Positions 8,142-16,091 of a stretch of 64,000 bases of DNA are shown here, in pieces. The number at the start of each line of letters is the position of its first letter. The stretch's first letter is position 1. Origin of the DNA: Micromonospora sp. WMMA1947 (lineage in GTDB: Bacteria; Actinomycetota; Actinomycetes; Mycobacteriales; Micromonosporaceae); contig NZ_CP114909.1 in assembly GCF_027497355.1 (NCBI RefSeq), positions 4,421,001 to 4,485,000 on the forward strand, written 5' to 3'. Below the pieces are notes generated by a model. That model saw only the letters and a program-made list of their open reading frames with translations, made no database searches and was not told where the DNA came from. A program made the translations under genes and the position numbers.

Positions 8142-10324
8142 CGGTGCCCGACGACCGCCGGTCCGACGCTCGGGGACGGTCCGCCCGGGTCGGCGATCCG
8201 GTTCATCTCGGCGCGCGTCGCGGCGTCCGCGGTGTGCGCCGACACCCAGCTCGCCTCGGCGCCGGCGGGCAGCCCGCAGCGGTGCAGCACCCGGGCCAGG
8301 TGCGCGGTGAGCAGCTCGCGGGACGGCGCGGACAGGCCGGGCGAGGCGACGGCGTGCCGCAGCACCGCGATCGCGGGCGCGGGGGCGACGACGCTCAGCT
8401 GCGCGGCGTGCGCGGTCAGCCAGTCCTGCACCCACGTGTCGACAGGCACCGGACCGGCCAGCAACTGGCCCGCGACCCGGCCGAGGTCGCCGCCGGCCTC
8501 GGCGAGCCGCTGGGCGAACTGCCTGTGCATCAGCACCCGCAGCGCGGTCGGGATCGCGCCGCGCAGGACCCGGCGGACGACCGGATGCCGGAACCGCAGG
8601 CGACGCCCGTCCTCGACGAGGACACCGGCGGCCAGCGCCTCCTCCACCGCGGGTACGAGCTCCGGCGCCGACCTGCCGGTGACCGCGGCCAGGTCGGCCA
8701 CCAGGTAGTTGTCGCCGAGGAAGGCGATCGCCCGGAGCAACTGGCGGGTGTCGTCGGCGAGTGGTTGCAGGTGCCGGGAGACGGCGTCGGTCAGGTCCGG
8801 TCCGGGCGTGTCTGCGGTCCGGCCGTCCCGGTCGGCGAGCACGAGATGACGCAGGTAGTACGGGTTCCCGGCGGCCGCCGCCACGAAGGAGCGGGTGGCG
8901 CCCGGGTTCGGGCCGGGCGGGCGGGACCAGGCGCGTACCAGGCCGGCGGCCGTGTCGTCGTCCAGCGGGCCGAGTTCGACGAGCGTGGTGCCGTCGCGGG
9001 GCAGCACCCGGCGCAGGAGCCGCACCTCGTATCCGGCCGGGACCGGGCGCGCGGCGGAGACGAGCAGCAGGGGCAGCCGCGTGGTGAGCTTGTGCAGCGC
9101 GTGCCAGACCAGAAGCGACATGTCGTCGGCCCACTGGAGGTCGTCCAGGACCAGCAGCAGCGGCCGCTCGGCGCACCGCGCGACCACGAACCGCTGGATC
9201 GTGTCGATCACGGTCATGGTCGGCGGCGCCCCACCGGTGCAGGCCTGCAGCGAGGCGGGCAGGCCGTCCGCGTCGTTGCCCAGGGTGAGGCACTCCAGCA
9301 CGATGCTCAACGGCATCCGGTACGCCAGCTCGTCGCCGACCGCCCAGCCGACCTGGGCGCCGAGCGGGGCGGCGCCGCTCAGCCCCTCGGCCAGCAGCGC
9401 CGACTTCCCGATGCCCGCCTCGCCGCTGATCCAGACGCTGCCACCGCGCCCTCCCGCGAGGCCGGTGACCGCCGTGCGCAGCCGGTTCAGCGCGGCGGCG
9501 CGGCCCCGGAAGCCGGGATGCCGGTGCGGTACCGGACTGCGCGCCGGTGCGGGAGCCGCGCCCAGCAACTGGTCGTGGATCTGCCGGACGGCGGCGGCGG
9601 GTTCGGTGCCCGACTCCTCCACCAGGCGGTCCCGCAGCGTGGCGTAGAGCGCGAGCGCCTCGGCGGCACGGCCCTGCGCGGCGAGCGCCCGCATCGCCAG
9701 CGCGTACAGGCTCTCTCGGGCGGGGTGGCGGCCGGCGAGCGCGAGCAGGCGGTCGACGACCTCGGCGCCGCGCCCGAGGCCCAGCATCAGCTCGGCCTGG
9801 CGTTCCACTGTGGTCAGGTACAGCTCGCCGAGCCGGATCCGGTGGCCGGCCGCCCGCGGTCCCGGTACGCCGACGAGCGCCTCGTCACCCCGCCACTGCG
9901 CCAGCGCGGCGTCCAGCGCCGCCAGTTCACCGGCGGTGTCCCCGGCGGCGCGTGGCGCACGGCTGCGGTCGCGCAGCCGCTCGAAGCGGTGCACGTCGAC
10001 GGCGTCGGCGTCGAGGTGCAGCCGGTAGCTGCCGCCCTCGGAGGTGAGCACCCGGCCGGAGGACCACCTGTCCCGGTCCGGTTCGAGCATCCGGCGCAGG
10101 GCGGAGACGTACGTGTAGAGGTTGCCGGTCGCGCTGGCCGGTGGACGGTCACCCCAGACGGCGGTGATCAGCTCGTCCCGGGACAGGCCCCGCTCCGGGG
10201 TGAGCGCCAGCGCGCTGAAGACGGCCCGGCGCTGCGCCGAGCGCAGCGGCAGCTCCCGCCCGGCGTACGTGATCCGGAGATTGCCCAGCAAGCGGATGTC
10301 GAAGCCACTGCACTGTGCCGTCAT
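8138..10324 (-). CDS. AfsR/SARP-type transcriptional regulator with STAND ATPase domain (first of pair)
   Basis: 728 residues with the same plan as its downstream partner: SARP winged helix (about 8-100), BTAD activation domain (105-255), then an NTPase with GEAGIGKSALL and Walker B LLLVLDDLQWAD, and a C-terminal helical arm. The two proteins align along their whole length and probably arose by tandem duplication. The start was placed at ATG 10324 (GAGGA upstream, spacing about 5) rather than the longer in-frame start at 10363. A good promoter (TTGACA/TAGGGT) lies just upstream. No biosynthetic cluster lies directly beside the pair; the nearest candidate target is the hydrazine-type operon about 9 kb away. 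Confidence 0.9.
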   Translation of the reverse strand: MTAQCSGFDIRLLGNLRITYAGRELPLRSAQRRAVFSALALTPERGLSRDELITAVWGDRPPASATGNLYTYVSALRRMLEPDRDRWSSGRVLTSEGGSYRLHLDADAVDVHRFERLRDRSRAPRAAGDTAGELAALDAALAQWRGDEALVGVPGPRAAGHRIRLGELYLTTVERQAELMLGLGRGAEVVDRLLALAGRHPARESLYALAMRALAAQGRAAEALALYATLRDRLVEESGTEPAAAVRQIHDQLLGAAPAPARSPVPHRHPGFRGRAAALNRLRTAVTGLAGGRGGSVWISGEAGIGKSALLAEGLSGAAPLGAQVGWAVGDELAYRMPLSIVLECLTLGNDADGLPASLQACTGGAPPTMTVIDTIQRFVVARCAERPLLLVLDDLQWADDMSLLVWHALHKLTTRLPLLLVSAARPVPAGYEVRLLRRVLPRDGTTLVELGPLDDDTAAGLVRAWSRPPGPNPGATRSFVAAAAGNPYYLRHLVLADRDGRTADTPGPDLTDAVSRHLQPLADDTRQLLRAIAFLGDNYLVADLAAVTGRSAPELVPAVEEALAAGVLVEDGRRLRFRHPVVRRVLRGAIPTALRVLMHRQFAQRLAEAGGDLGRVAGQLLAGPVPVDTWVQDWLTAHAAQLSVVAPAPAIAVLRHAVASPGLSAPSRELLTAHLARVLHRCGLPAGAEASWVSAHTADAATRAEMNRIADPGGPSPSVGPAVVGHR

Positions 10325-10375
10325 GCCGTCCTCGTGGTGACCGGATACCTGCCTCGGTGACAACCGTTCGGCGGA

Positions 10376-10403
10376 ACCCTAGCCCAACCATCTACCATGT
10401 CAA
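10376..10403 (-). promoter_or_regulatory. Predicted promoter for the SARP pair
   Basis: On the minus strand a -35 box TTGACA (10398-10403) is followed after 16 bases by a -10 box TAGGGT (10376-10381). Transcription would start near 10370, giving a leader of about 45 bases before ATG 10324. The rest of 10325-10611 shows no gene, only this promoter and the hairpin at 10576-10600. Confidence 0.55.
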
Positions 10404-10575
10404 CTTCGTGTGGATGGCGAAAAGGCTTACGACGCAGGGCTTTCGAGTACGTGCGGGGCTCGTCCCGAACCGCTACCGGTCGCGCCAGCAGGCAGTCTTC
10501 GCGAGGCCGGTCCGCACCGTCCACGACGGACCGGAGAGCGCCGGGCGTCCCCGGCGAGACGATACTCACCTCGGC

Positions 10576-10600
10576 GGGGCCGGCGTCCGGCGCCGGCCCC
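10576..10600 (-). terminator. Hairpin terminator after the CBM2 esterase gene
   Basis: GGGGCCGGCG (10576-10585) and CGCCGGCCCC (10591-10600) form a perfect 10-bp stem with a 5-base loop, a few bases past the esterase stop. There is no U-tract, as is usual for high-GC actinomycete terminators. Confidence 0.6.
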
Positions 10601-10611
10601 ACCGCTGTGGT

Positions 10612-11844
10612 TCAGCTACCGGTGCAGGTGGCGGTGGCGCCGCCGCCGGTCCCGGTGCCCTGGAATCCGAAGGTGGTGCTCTGTCCCGCACCCAGGCGTC
10701 CGTTGTAGCTCTGGTTGGACACGGTGACGGTGCCGCTGGTGCCGCTGGGCACGCCGTTCCAGAGTGAACTGATCGCGGCGCCGCCCGGCAGGGCGAGCGT
10801 CACCCGCCAGCCGGTCAGCGCGGCGCTCCCGGCGGTCACCGTCACGTTGGCGACGAAGCCACCGTTCCACTGGTCCTGGACGGTGTAGACGGCGGTGCAG
10901 GAGGCCCCGCCCGGCGGCGGAGTGGTCGGCGGGGGCGTGGTCGGCGGCGGCGGGGTCGTGGGCGGCGGGGTCGTGGGCGGGGGAGTGGTGGGCGGCGGGC
11001 CGTCCAGCGTCAGGTTCTTCTGCTGGACGCTCCACTGGCTGCGGCACAGACCGCAGTCCGGGCCGACGAAGTTGGCGCCGGCGCTGACGTCGCCCTTCAG
11101 GCGCCACTTGAGGTAGAGCACCGTGACCCGGCCGAACTCGCCGCCGTTGGGCTGGTCGTACGTGCCGCCGTGCCCGACGTTCAGGTTGCCCATGAAGGCG
11201 GGCAGCCCGGACGGCAGCTTGCCCCAGTCGTCCATGGCGTTCGGGTAGGCGATGTCGCTGGGCCCGCCGACGAAGTACGCGATCGGCTTGGTGAGTCGCC
11301 GCAACTGGTAGTCGTCGGCGTCGTTGAGCAGGCCGCTGCTGAAGATGCCGGTGGTGGTGACGCGCGGGTCGTTGGAGACCGCGTACGCCTCCAGGCCACC
11401 GCAGGAGAACCCGGCCACGGCGATCTTCGTGGTGTCGATCCGGTTGTAGTACTTGCTGCCCGAGCGGGAGTTCTCCGCCACCGCCCAGTCGATCGACTGG
11501 GTGAGCATCTGGGAGTTCGTGGAGCCGGAGCCGTTCGGCGCGCCGTTGGCGATGGCGAGGAAGCCGTGCGAGGCGATCTCGCGCAGGAAGTTGCCCTGCG
11601 ACAGCCCGTTGGCCGAGCACGCGCCGTTGCCCCAGACCAGGACGGGAAGGCGTTCGGACGGGAGCGTCTGGGGCCGGAAGATGGTGTGGTTGGGCAGGCT
11701 CGACGAGGTCTCGTAGTCGGCGGGGTAGGGGCCCGAGCCGCCGATCGCGGCGCCGGCCGGTGTCGCGCCGAGCGCCACGACCACTGTGGCGAGCGGGACG
11801 AGGGCGGCGGCCAGGCCCGCGTAGATCTTCGATCGTCTTCTCAT
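10612..11844 (-). CDS. Secreted alpha/beta-hydrolase with C-terminal CBM2 cellulose-binding module
   Basis: 410 residues. A Sec signal peptide (1-33, ending TPAGAA) is followed by an alpha/beta-hydrolase domain (about 35-280) with nucleophile elbow GFSCGG (Ser147), likely acid Asp197 and His225 (GHGGTY), and a Cys pair CGLC near 264-267. A Pro-Thr linker (PPPTT repeats, 283-311) leads to a family 2 carbohydrate-binding module (315-410) with CTAVYTVQDQWNGGF and conserved Trp residues. The catalytic domain resembles chlorophyllase/cutinase-like esterases. The linker and CBM2 imply action on polysaccharide-associated esters in plant debris. GGAGG precedes ATG 11844. The exact substrate is unknown. 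Confidence 0.88.
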   Translation of the reverse strand: MRRRSKIYAGLAAALVPLATVVVALGATPAGAAIGGSGPYPADYETSSSLPNHTIFRPQTLPSERLPVLVWGNGACSANGLSQGNFLREIASHGFLAIANGAPNGSGSTNSQMLTQSIDWAVAENSRSGSKYYNRIDTTKIAVAGFSCGGLEAYAVSNDPRVTTTGIFSSGLLNDADDYQLRRLTKPIAYFVGGPSDIAYPNAMDDWGKLPSGLPAFMGNLNVGHGGTYDQPNGGEFGRVTVLYLKWRLKGDVSAGANFVGPDCGLCRSQWSVQQKNLTLDGPPPTTPPPTTPPPTTPPPPTTPPPTTPPPGGASCTAVYTVQDQWNGGFVANVTVTAGSAALTGWRVTLALPGGAAISSLWNGVPSGTSGTVTVSNQSYNGRLGAGQSTTFGFQGTGTGGGATATCTGS

Positions 11845-11967
11845 GCGCCCTCCAGGGGACGTCGTGACGGCGCTCCCCGGATGGTGGTGGTGGCGGTGTG
11901 TCGGCCACGTCGGTGTGGCGCCGCCGCGATGCGTCCCCGCGGGGGGACCGGCGGGAGCTTTGCAGTT

Positions 11968-11996
11968 AATATCACCGCCGTAACGGAATGTGTCAA
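11968..11996 (-). promoter_or_regulatory. Predicted promoter for the CBM2 esterase
   Basis: On the minus strand TTGACA (11991-11996) and GATATT (11968-11973) are separated by 17 bases. The gene would then have a leader of about 115 bases, which holds GC-rich sequence without clear structure. Confidence 0.5.
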
Positions 11997-12009
11997 TACA
12001 CGCAGGTCG

Positions 12010-12168
12010 ATGCCTGCCGCCGGTCTCGCCGCCGCGGCCCTGACCGTCCCGCTGTTCGCCGCGCCCGCCGCCGCGGAGCCGGCGTCGATCCCGAACCCCG
12101 ACACGGGTCTGGTCTTCTACTCCAGCAATCCGCTCGCCGTGGTCGCCCGGCAGGCCGCGCCGGACGGC
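12010..12168 (+). pseudogene. Possible remnant of a secreted-protein gene (signal peptide only)
   Basis: An ATG at 12010 opens a frame reading MPAAGLAAAALTVPLFAAPA, a credible signal peptide with an Ala-rich cleavage region, followed by EPASIPNPDTGLVFYSSNP and about 20 more residues. After about 12168 the same frame runs antisense through the 3' end of the acyl-CoA oxidase-like gene and loses protein-like character. The simplest reading is the 5' stub of a secreted-protein gene whose remainder was lost. A chance open frame in GC-rich DNA cannot be excluded. Confidence 0.3.
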
Positions 12169-14198
12169 TACGGCGCGGCGGCCGCCGAGTCGGCGTCGGC
12201 TTCCTGCGTATCGGCGCCGGCGGCCTCCGGGCGGGCGGCGTCGTGCGCGGCCATCTCGTCCTGCCGGGCGGGCTCCTCGCGCAGGATCGCGGCGTGCAGC
12301 CACGCGTCGGGGATGGCGAAGCCGTCCACGAGCGTGCGCATGAACGGTCGTAGCTCCTTGAGCAGCCCGTTCACCACGCCGGTGATCGCCTTCGACCGGG
12401 CCGGGGTGAGCCGGCCGTGCTCCAGCAGCCAGCCCTTGTCGGCCTCGATGACGCTCAGCGCGTACAGGTCGCAGACCCGGGACAGCAGCTCCTTGACCGC
12501 CGGGTCGGCGGTGGCGTCGATGCCGGCGACGAACGCCTCCAGGGTCACCCGGTCGACGTGCGCGGCGGCGACGGCGAGGACGTGGTCCTGCACGTCGTTG
12601 AAGATGTCGAACGGACGGTCCTTCTTGGTGGAGGCGCCGCCGCGCAGCCGGCGGACCGCGCTGTCGAGCAGGTGCTCCTCGCGGTCCTCGAACACCTTGA
12701 GCTGCCAGCCCCGGTCGGTGACGGCGACCTCCTCGTCGCGGCCGGGCACCGCGCCGACCAGCCGCGCGATCAGCGCCCGCGCGGCGGTGCGCTCCAGCAC
12801 CATCTCGCGTACCTGCTCGGCGACGAACGACGCGCGCCCCCAGCCGTCGAGCGAGCCGAACTCGTCCCGGTAGCCGGTCAGCAGCCCCTTGGCGACCAGC
12901 TGCAGAAGCACCGTGTTGTCGCCCTCGAACGTGGTGAACACGTCGGTGTCGGCCTTGAGGCTGGGCAGCCGGTTCTCGGACAGGTAGCCGGCGCCGCCGC
13001 ACGCCTCCCGGCAGGTCTGGATGGTGCGCGTCGCGTGCCAGGTCTGCGCCGCCTTCAGCCCGGCGGCCCGGGACTCCAGCTCCCGCTGCCGGTGCTCGTC
13101 GACCGGCCCGTCGCCGCCCTGGATCTCGTCGAGCGCGGCGACCAGCTCGGTCTGGGCGAAGTGCAGCGCGTACGTGGTGGCCAGTGCGGGCAGCAGCTTG
13201 CGCTGGTGGGCCAGGTAGTCGTTGAGCAGCACCTCACCGTCGCCGTCGGCGTCGGCGAACTGACGGCGGATGTCGCCGTAGCGCACCGCGATGGCGAGCG
13301 CCGCCTTGGTGGCCGCCGACGCGGCGCCGCCCACGCTGACCCGGCCCCGCACCAGCGTGCCGAGCATGGTGAAGAAGCGGCGGGAGTCGTTCTCGATCGG
13401 GCTGGAGTACGTGCCGTCCTCGGCCACCTGCGCGTACCGGTCCAGCAGCATGTCCCGCGGTACGCGTACGTGGTCGAAGCTGAGCCGCCCGTTGTCCACG
13501 CCGAGCAGCCCGGCCTTGGGCCCGGCGTCGCCGATGGTCACCCCGGGCATCGGGTCGCCGTGCTCGTCGCGGATCGGCACCAGCCACGCGTGCACCCCGT
13601 GGCGGTGCCCGTCGATGATCAACTGGGCGAAGACCACAGCCATCCGCCCGTCCCGGGCCGCGTTGCCGATGTAGTCCTTGCGCGCTGCCTCGTGCGGCGT
13701 GTGCAGGTCGAAGGTCTGCGTCCGCGGGTCGTACACGCAGGTGGTGCGCAGCTGCTGCACGTCCGAGCCGTGGCCGGTCTCGGTCATCGCGAAGCAGCCG
13801 AAGATCCGGCCGGAGACGATGTCCCGGAGGTAGGCGTCGTGGTGCCGCTCGGTGCCGAGGGCGGCGACCGCGCCGCCGAACAGGCCCCACTGCACGCCGG
13901 CCTTCACCATGAGTGACAGGTCGACCTGCGCCAGCATCTCGGTGGCGACGATCGAGGCGCCGATGTCGGACCGGCCGCCGTACTCGGCGGGGAAGCCCGC
14001 GGCGATGCCCAGATCGACCGGGAGTTCGCCGAGCAGCCGGGTGATCCGCTCCCGCGCCTGGTCGCCGGTCTCCCCGTAGACCGGGAGAAACCGCTCGTCG
14101 AGGTGTTTGCGGTGAGCCTGGCGGACCTCGGCCCACGGTCCGTCGAGCGTCTCCTGAAGGCGGGCGATGTCGATGCGGCGGGACGCGTGATCGAGCAT
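12168..14198 (-). CDS. Acyl-CoA dehydrogenase/acyl-CoA oxidase-like flavoprotein
   Basis: 676 residues, longer than classical acyl-CoA dehydrogenases (about 380) and in the range of peroxisomal-type acyl-CoA oxidases. An N-terminal helical domain is followed by the FAD/substrate motif FAMTETGHGSDVQQLRTT, a middle beta-barrel (VTIGDAGPKAGLLGVDNG), the C-terminal helical region with CGGAGYLSENRLPSLKAD and DVFTTFEGDNTVLLQL, and an extra ACOX-like C-terminal domain. The Glu in TFEGDN is the usual base. It would introduce a trans-2,3 double bond into acyl-CoA. The start at ATG 14198 has GAGGAGC 4 bases upstream. It is a single gene, divergent from the ABC exporter. Confidence 0.88.
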   Translation of the reverse strand: MLDHASRRIDIARLQETLDGPWAEVRQAHRKHLDERFLPVYGETGDQARERITRLLGELPVDLGIAAGFPAEYGGRSDIGASIVATEMLAQVDLSLMVKAGVQWGLFGGAVAALGTERHHDAYLRDIVSGRIFGCFAMTETGHGSDVQQLRTTCVYDPRTQTFDLHTPHEAARKDYIGNAARDGRMAVVFAQLIIDGHRHGVHAWLVPIRDEHGDPMPGVTIGDAGPKAGLLGVDNGRLSFDHVRVPRDMLLDRYAQVAEDGTYSSPIENDSRRFFTMLGTLVRGRVSVGGAASAATKAALAIAVRYGDIRRQFADADGDGEVLLNDYLAHQRKLLPALATTYALHFAQTELVAALDEIQGGDGPVDEHRQRELESRAAGLKAAQTWHATRTIQTCREACGGAGYLSENRLPSLKADTDVFTTFEGDNTVLLQLVAKGLLTGYRDEFGSLDGWGRASFVAEQVREMVLERTAARALIARLVGAVPGRDEEVAVTDRGWQLKVFEDREEHLLDSAVRRLRGGASTKKDRPFDIFNDVQDHVLAVAAAHVDRVTLEAFVAGIDATADPAVKELLSRVCDLYALSVIEADKGWLLEHGRLTPARSKAITGVVNGLLKELRPFMRTLVDGFAIPDAWLHAAILREEPARQDEMAAHDAARPEAAGADTQEADADSAAAAP

Positions 14199-14325
14199 GG
14201 TCGCTCCTCGGGGCAGCGGGGCACGTGGGCGCACTCTCGGCCTGATCAACATTACCGGCGGTCACCATGGCCCGCTGGCGGAGCCCGTGGTGAGCCGTGC
14301 CACCCGGCTCGGCCACCCGAGACGC

Positions 14326-14344
14326 TGAGGTTAGGCTGTCCTCA
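14326..14344 (+). promoter_or_regulatory. Iron box (DmdR/IdeR-type operator) before the ABC exporter
   Basis: TGAGGTTAGGCTGTCCTCA matches 15 of 19 positions of the actinobacterial iron-box consensus TTAGGTTAGGCTAACCTAA and has perfect TGAGG/CCTCA arms. It ends 25 bases before the GTG at 14370, a good position for iron-dependent repression of the exporter genes. The remaining 14199-14325 holds no gene. Confidence 0.6.
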
Positions 14345-14369
14345 CTTCGATCCCTGGAGGCGTCCCCTC

Positions 14370-16091
14370 GTGTCCCCGCATCCCGCCGGCAGCGCCGTCA
14401 CGGCCCGGTACGTGCTCCGTCAGGCGTTGCGCCGCCAGCGGCGACCGGTGCTGATCGGCGTGACGCTGCTCGGCCTGCACCAGGTCGCCGAGGCGCTCGT
14501 GCCGGTGGCGATCGGCGTCATCATCGACCGCGCCGTGGTGACCGGCGACCCGTGGGCGCTGGCGTACTCGGTCGCCGGCCTCGCGGCCCTGTTCGCCGTG
14601 CTCGCGTTCGCCTACCGCAACGGCGCCCGTCAGGCGTTCGCCGCCGTGGAGCGCGAGGCGCACCTGCTGCGGGTGGAGATCGCCGAGCGCGCGCTCGACC
14701 CGCGCGGGCACCGCTCCGGCCTGCGCGACGGTGAACTGCTCTCGGTCGCCGCCTCCGACGCCGAACTCGCCGCGTACGTGGTGCGGGTGGCCGGATTCGG
14801 CGTCGCCGCGGTGACCGCGTTGACCGTGGCGGCGACCGCCCTGCTGGTCATCGACATCCCCCTCGGGCTCGGCGTGCTCGTCGGCGTACCGGTGCTCGTG
14901 CTGGTACTGCAACGGATGGCGCCGCTGCTGTCCCGCCGCAGCACCTCCCAGCAGGAGGCCCTCGCCGAGACCACCGCGCTCGCCGTCGACCTCGTGTCCG
15001 GCCTGCGGGTGCTGCGCGGCATCGGCGCCCAGCACCACGCCGCCGGCCGGTACGCCGCCGCCAGCCGCCACGCCCTCGCCGTGACGTTGCGCGCCGCCAA
15101 CACCAAGGGGCTGCACCTCGGGCTCACCACCGCCGCCAACGGACTGTTCCTCGCGGCGGTCGCCGGTGTCGCCGGCTGGCTCGCCCTGCGCGGCCGGCTC
15201 ACCATCGGCGAGCTGGTGACGGTGGTCGGCCTCGCGCAGTTCGTGGCCGAGCCGGTGCAGACCATGGGCTGGTGCGTGCAGTTGTTCGCGATGGCACGCG
15301 CCTCCGCCGCCCGGGTGGCGCGCGTGCTCGGCGCCGAGCCGCTCACCCGGCCCGGTGATGCGCCGGCCCCGGCGGACCCGGACGGGCCACGGCTGGCCCT
15401 CGACGACGTCGGGCACGCCGGACTGGACCGGGTGAACCTGCGCGTCGGCCCCGGCGAACTGGTCGGTGTGCTCGCGTACGACCCGGCCGACGCCGAGGCG
15501 CTGGTGGCGCTGCTGTCCGGGCGAGTGCCACCGGACGCGCGCCGGGGCGCCGTACGTGTCGACGGCGTACCCGCCGACGAGCTGCACGTCGACGCGCTGC
15601 GCGGCATCGTGCTCGTCGAGCCGCACGACGTGACGCTCTTCGAGGGCACCGTGGCCGACAACCTCGCCGCCGGCGCCCCCGCCGACCGGGCGCGGCTGCA
15701 CGCCGCCGTCCGCGCGGCCGCGGCCCAGGACGTGGTGGACGCGCACCCCGGCGGTCTGGACCACCGCATCGTCGAGCGCGGCGCGAACCTCTCCGGTGGA
15801 CAGCGCCAGCGGCTCGGGCTGGCCCGGGCGCTGCACGCCGACCCGCCCGTGCTGGTGCTGCACGACCCCACCACCGCCGTCGACGCGGCCACCGAGGCGC
15901 AGCTCGCCGACGGACTGGCGCAGGCGCGCCGGATCACGCCCCGGGGCACCCTGCTGATCACCAGCAGCCCGGCCCTGCTGCGGATCACCGACCGGGTGGT
16001 GGTGATCGCCGACGGCCGGGTGGCCGCCGAGGGACCGCACGAGCGCCTGCTCGCCTCCGACGCCCGCTACCGCGAGGAGACACTGCGGTGA
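14370..16091 (+). CDS. ABC exporter half-transporter, degenerate ATPase subunit
   Basis: 573 residues: a six-helix exporter membrane domain (about 1-320) and a nucleotide-binding domain (340-573). The ATP-binding residues are mostly gone. Where a P-loop should be (about 366-376) the sequence is GVLAYDPADAE, without Gly-rich loop or Lys. Walker B reads VLVLHDP (Asp to His, catalytic Glu to Asp) and the H-loop His is Ser (LITSSPALL). The signature LSGGQ (474-478) is intact. This half therefore cannot bind ATP normally but can complete the site of its partner. Start GTG 14370 has TGGAGG upstream, and the gene overlaps the next by 4 bases (GTGA). An iron box just upstream suggests a link to iron metabolism, for example siderophore traffic. 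Confidence 0.88.
   Translation: MSPHPAGSAVTARYVLRQALRRQRRPVLIGVTLLGLHQVAEALVPVAIGVIIDRAVVTGDPWALAYSVAGLAALFAVLAFAYRNGARQAFAAVEREAHLLRVEIAERALDPRGHRSGLRDGELLSVAASDAELAAYVVRVAGFGVAAVTALTVAATALLVIDIPLGLGVLVGVPVLVLVLQRMAPLLSRRSTSQQEALAETTALAVDLVSGLRVLRGIGAQHHAAGRYAAASRHALAVTLRAANTKGLHLGLTTAANGLFLAAVAGVAGWLALRGRLTIGELVTVVGLAQFVAEPVQTMGWCVQLFAMARASAARVARVLGAEPLTRPGDAPAPADPDGPRLALDDVGHAGLDRVNLRVGPGELVGVLAYDPADAEALVALLSGRVPPDARRGAVRVDGVPADELHVDALRGIVLVEPHDVTLFEGTVADNLAAGAPADRARLHAAVRAAAAQDVVDAHPGGLDHRIVERGANLSGGQRQRLGLARALHADPPVLVLHDPTTAVDAATEAQLADGLAQARRITPRGTLLITSSPALLRITDRVVVIADGRVAAEGPHERLLASDARYREETLR

Noticed and set aside
4908..8708. A very long plus-strand open frame (over 1,200 codons) opposite the Cys-rich, membrane and SARP genes.
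   Set aside because: It is the antisense shadow of GC-rich minus-strand genes: composition rich in Arg, Gly and Ala, no domain, no ribosome site.
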